Below are positions 62,319 to 64,000 of a stretch of DNA of 64,000 nt, piece after piece. The DNA comes from Stagnihabitans sp038231395 (GTDB lineage: Bacteria; Pseudomonadota; Alphaproteobacteria; Rhodobacterales; Rhodobacteraceae), in the NCBI GenBank assembly GCA_038231395.1, contig JBBRLL010000009.1, forward strand, positions 1-64,000. Direction: 5' to 3'. Position 1 is the first letter of the stretch, and the number at the start of each line of letters is the position of its first letter. The translations under genes and the position numbers were made by a program. Below the pieces are notes generated by a model. It had not been told where the DNA came from and ran no database searches. It saw only the letters and a list, made by a program, of their open reading frames with translations.

Positions 62319-63482
62319 TCAGCGACCGCGCTTGAAGATGTCGCTGATTTCGCCTTGCGGACGCGAACGGGTCAGGGCGAGCAGCATGCCGACGGTGATG
62401 CCCGCCGCGATGACCGAAGAGCCGCCGTAGCTGACGAAGGGCAAGGTCATGCCCTTGGCGGGCAACAGACGAACCGCCACACCGATGTTGATCATGGCTT
62501 GCACGCCGAAGATGCAGGCAAGGCCGGTTCCGGCGAGGCGGACGAAGGGATCTCGTTCGCGCTGAAGCCTGAGCAGGGAGCGCATGACGATGGTGCAGTA
62601 AAGGCCGATGATGATAAGGACGAGGATCAGGCCGTATTCCTCGGCAGCCACCGCGATGATGAAATCGGTATGGGCGTCAGGCAGCGTCCATTTGACCTGA
62701 CCGTTGCCGACGCCGACGCCGAAAAATCCGCCCTCCTGAATGGCGTTGGTGGCGTAACCGATCTGGCTGCGCGGGTCGACATCGGCGTTGAGAAAGCCGT
62801 CGATCCGGCGGGCGAAGTGCTGCGAGTGGTGGTAGGCGAAGTTGCCGCCGACCCCCAAAAGCCCGAAGATCACCGCGATCAGGGTCATGCGGGCCCCGGC
62901 CACGAAATAGATGACACCCCAGCCGAAGATGCAGAGCATGGTCTGGCCGAAATCAGGCTGGGTGGCCAGAAAGCCTGTGATGACCACCAGAAGGATAAAG
63001 GAGTACAGTTTGCCGGGCGGGCCGTTCACCTCCATCGAGGCGGCCATCAACCAGGCGGCGACGACCATGAAGCCGGGTTTGAGGAACTCGGACGGTTGAA
63101 ACGAGACAAAGCCCAGCGAATACCAGCGGATGGCACCTTTGCCGAAGTCAGTGCCAAGGACCGGAAGTGCGATCAGGGCCAGAAAGGCGAAGGCAAAGCC
63201 CATGACGCCGATGCGCCGGATGGCGTTTGGCGACATCATCGAAAAGCCGAACATGGTGACAAGGGCTGCGGCACCGAAGGCCGCCTCGCGCTGCACATAG
63301 TAGAAGGGCGGCAACCCGTTGCGGGAGGCGAGCGGGACCGAAGCTGCAAACCCCAGAAGGATGCCGATGCCGAACAGGGCCAAGACGGCGGTCAGGGTCA
63401 GCTTGTCGATGGTGCGCCACCAGCGCGGAAGGACTGGCTCTTGCACCCGTGAGGGCACCGAGCCGTAAACCATTTCTGTCAT
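62319..63482 (-). CDS. ftsW: Peptidoglycan glycosyltransferase FtsW
   Basis: A 387-residue SEDS protein with about ten hydrophobic helices. SEDS landmarks are GAIRWYSLGFVSFQPSEFLKPG (the QPSE motif), QPDFGQTMLC (Asp-Gln-Thr region with the catalytic Asp), HTDFIIAVAAEEYGLILVL and a C-terminal PFVSYGGSSV. It polymerises septal glycan with FtsI. Followed by murG after one base. The upstream gap to murD holds a REP-like repeat. Confidence 0.95.
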   Translation of the reverse strand: MTEMVYGSVPSRVQEPVLPRWWRTIDKLTLTAVLALFGIGILLGFAASVPLASRNGLPPFYYVQREAAFGAAALVTMFGFSMMSPNAIRRIGVMGFAFAFLALIALPVLGTDFGKGAIRWYSLGFVSFQPSEFLKPGFMVVAAWLMAASMEVNGPPGKLYSFILLVVITGFLATQPDFGQTMLCIFGWGVIYFVAGARMTLIAVIFGLLGVGGNFAYHHSQHFARRIDGFLNADVDPRSQIGYATNAIQEGGFFGVGVGNGQVKWTLPDAHTDFIIAVAAEEYGLILVLIIIGLYCTIVMRSLLRLQRERDPFVRLAGTGLACIFGVQAMINIGVAVRLLPAKGMTLPFVSYGGSSVIAAGITVGMLLALTRSRPQGEISDIFKRGR

Positions 63483-63589
63483 GTGTGCCTGCTTGCCTGC
63501 TGCCGATATGTCCGGGTTGGCCCCGGATCACCTCATAGGGTAACCCAAGTGGGCTTGGCTGGCTAGGTGGTTTTGGCGGTTGCGGGAAA

Positions 63590-63613
63590 GATGGGCAGAT
63601 TGCCCATCCTACC
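63590..63613 (+). repeat. Copy of the GATGGGCAGATTGCCCATC intergenic repeat
   Basis: The fourth copy in the window, identical over at least 23 bases to those at 13.4 and 20.6 kb. It lies in the 307-base gap (63483-63789) between murD and ftsW; nothing else is recognised in that gap. Confidence 0.85.
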
Positions 63614-63789
63614 AGCGGCGCAGGGCGGTTTTTTGGGCGGATGGGGCAGTGTGGATAGCCCGCCTGCCGGATCGTGGACGCGAGGCGAGCCGGAGGGATC
63701 CCTGACCTGCTGGGTGGCGGGCGGGCGGGGAACCTTTGGGCTTATTTGAGCTCAGGGGAATGGGGAGGGTGACGCTGTGGCCGTTCGGG

Positions 63790-64000
63790 TCATGCGCCGA
63801 TCAGCGCCCTGACGCAGGCGGTGAAATCCTCGCCACGCTTTTCGAAGTTGGGGTACTGGTCGAAACTGGCGGCGGCGGGGGCGAGGAGGACGACCTCTCC
63901 AGCTTGGGCATCGGCTGCGGCTGCGGCCACCGCGCGCGCCATCGTCTCGCAGATCTCATGCGGGGTGTCGCCCAGTTCCAGCGTGAAGTCGCGGGCGGAG
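63790..64000 (-). CDS. murD: UDP-N-acetylmuramoylalanine-D-glutamate ligase, C-terminal part
   Basis: The last 69 codons of murD, cut by the window edge. The translation ends VVLLAPAAASFDQYPNFEKRGEDFTACVRALIGA; the LxPAAASFDQ..NFE.RG motif is the conserved C-terminal signature of MurD, which binds the substrate carboxylates. It continues the dcw order upstream of ftsW. Confidence 0.93.
   Translation of the reverse strand, partial: SARDFTLELGDTPHEICETMARAVAAAAADAQAGEVVLLAPAAASFDQYPNFEKRGEDFTACVRALIGA

Overview
This 64 kb window looks like a chromosomal piece of a Rhodobacteraceae-type alphaproteobacterium. The evidence is high GC in most genes, a circularly permuted (two-piece) tmRNA gene, an SspB of the alphaproteobacterial form, TrgA/TrgB tellurite proteins beside a photolyase and a cyclopropane synthase as I recall from Rhodobacter, and DUF2484 proteins inside the division and cell-wall (dcw) cluster. 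Homology calls come from motifs and memory; no search was run.

Layout. 0-13.3 kb is a glycoside utilisation locus. A leftward operon encodes a sugar ABC transporter (binding protein, two permeases, ATPase), a GH2 beta-mannosidase, a TIM-barrel isomerase and a Gfo/Idh dehydrogenase, and ends at a terminator. Beyond it lies the relic of a GH43 xylosidase. A rightward arm encodes a LacI regulator, a second isomerase and a second dehydrogenase. Two palindromic operators sit just before the binding-protein gene. 13.4-17.7 kb is a stress operon, phr-cfa-trgA-trgB, with a candidate ECF (RpoE/ChrR-type) promoter; phr carries one in-frame amber codon. 17.9-20.6 kb holds a cysteine-desulfurase-like enzyme and an orphan PotD-like binding protein.

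20.8-30.1 kb is the accessory region. It has an ssrA gene with its own promoter, a nitronate monooxygenase gene, and a second, 5'-truncated ssrA copy with a shortened tag. Next come tRNA-Thr, a broken IS3-family element abutting a truncated IS110-family element, and an AT-richer block of surface-glycan genes (acyltransferase, sulfotransferase, two GT2 enzymes, one with a single stop codon).

30.7-47.4 kb is mostly housekeeping: an animal-type haem peroxidase, chromate resistance (chrB-chrA), sspB, a PmtA-like methyltransferase, fumC, small conserved proteins, RNase E, tusA, ccdA, a hydrolase-P450 pair, and a corrinoid protein with a DUF1638 partner. 47.4-64 kb is the leftward dcw block murD-ftsW-murG-murC-(DUF2484 x2 and a 508-residue Ala-rich protein)-murB-ddl-ftsQ-ftsA-ftsZ-lpxC-bamD-recN.

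Most unusual is the duplicated permuted tmRNA: two direct repeats start just before the T arm and bracket one metabolic gene, and the second copy encodes ANDNRALAA instead of ANDNRAPAYALAA. Two families of short intergenic palindromes recur, and several genes show early decay (two single nonsense codons, a frameshifted transposase, a truncated xylosidase).
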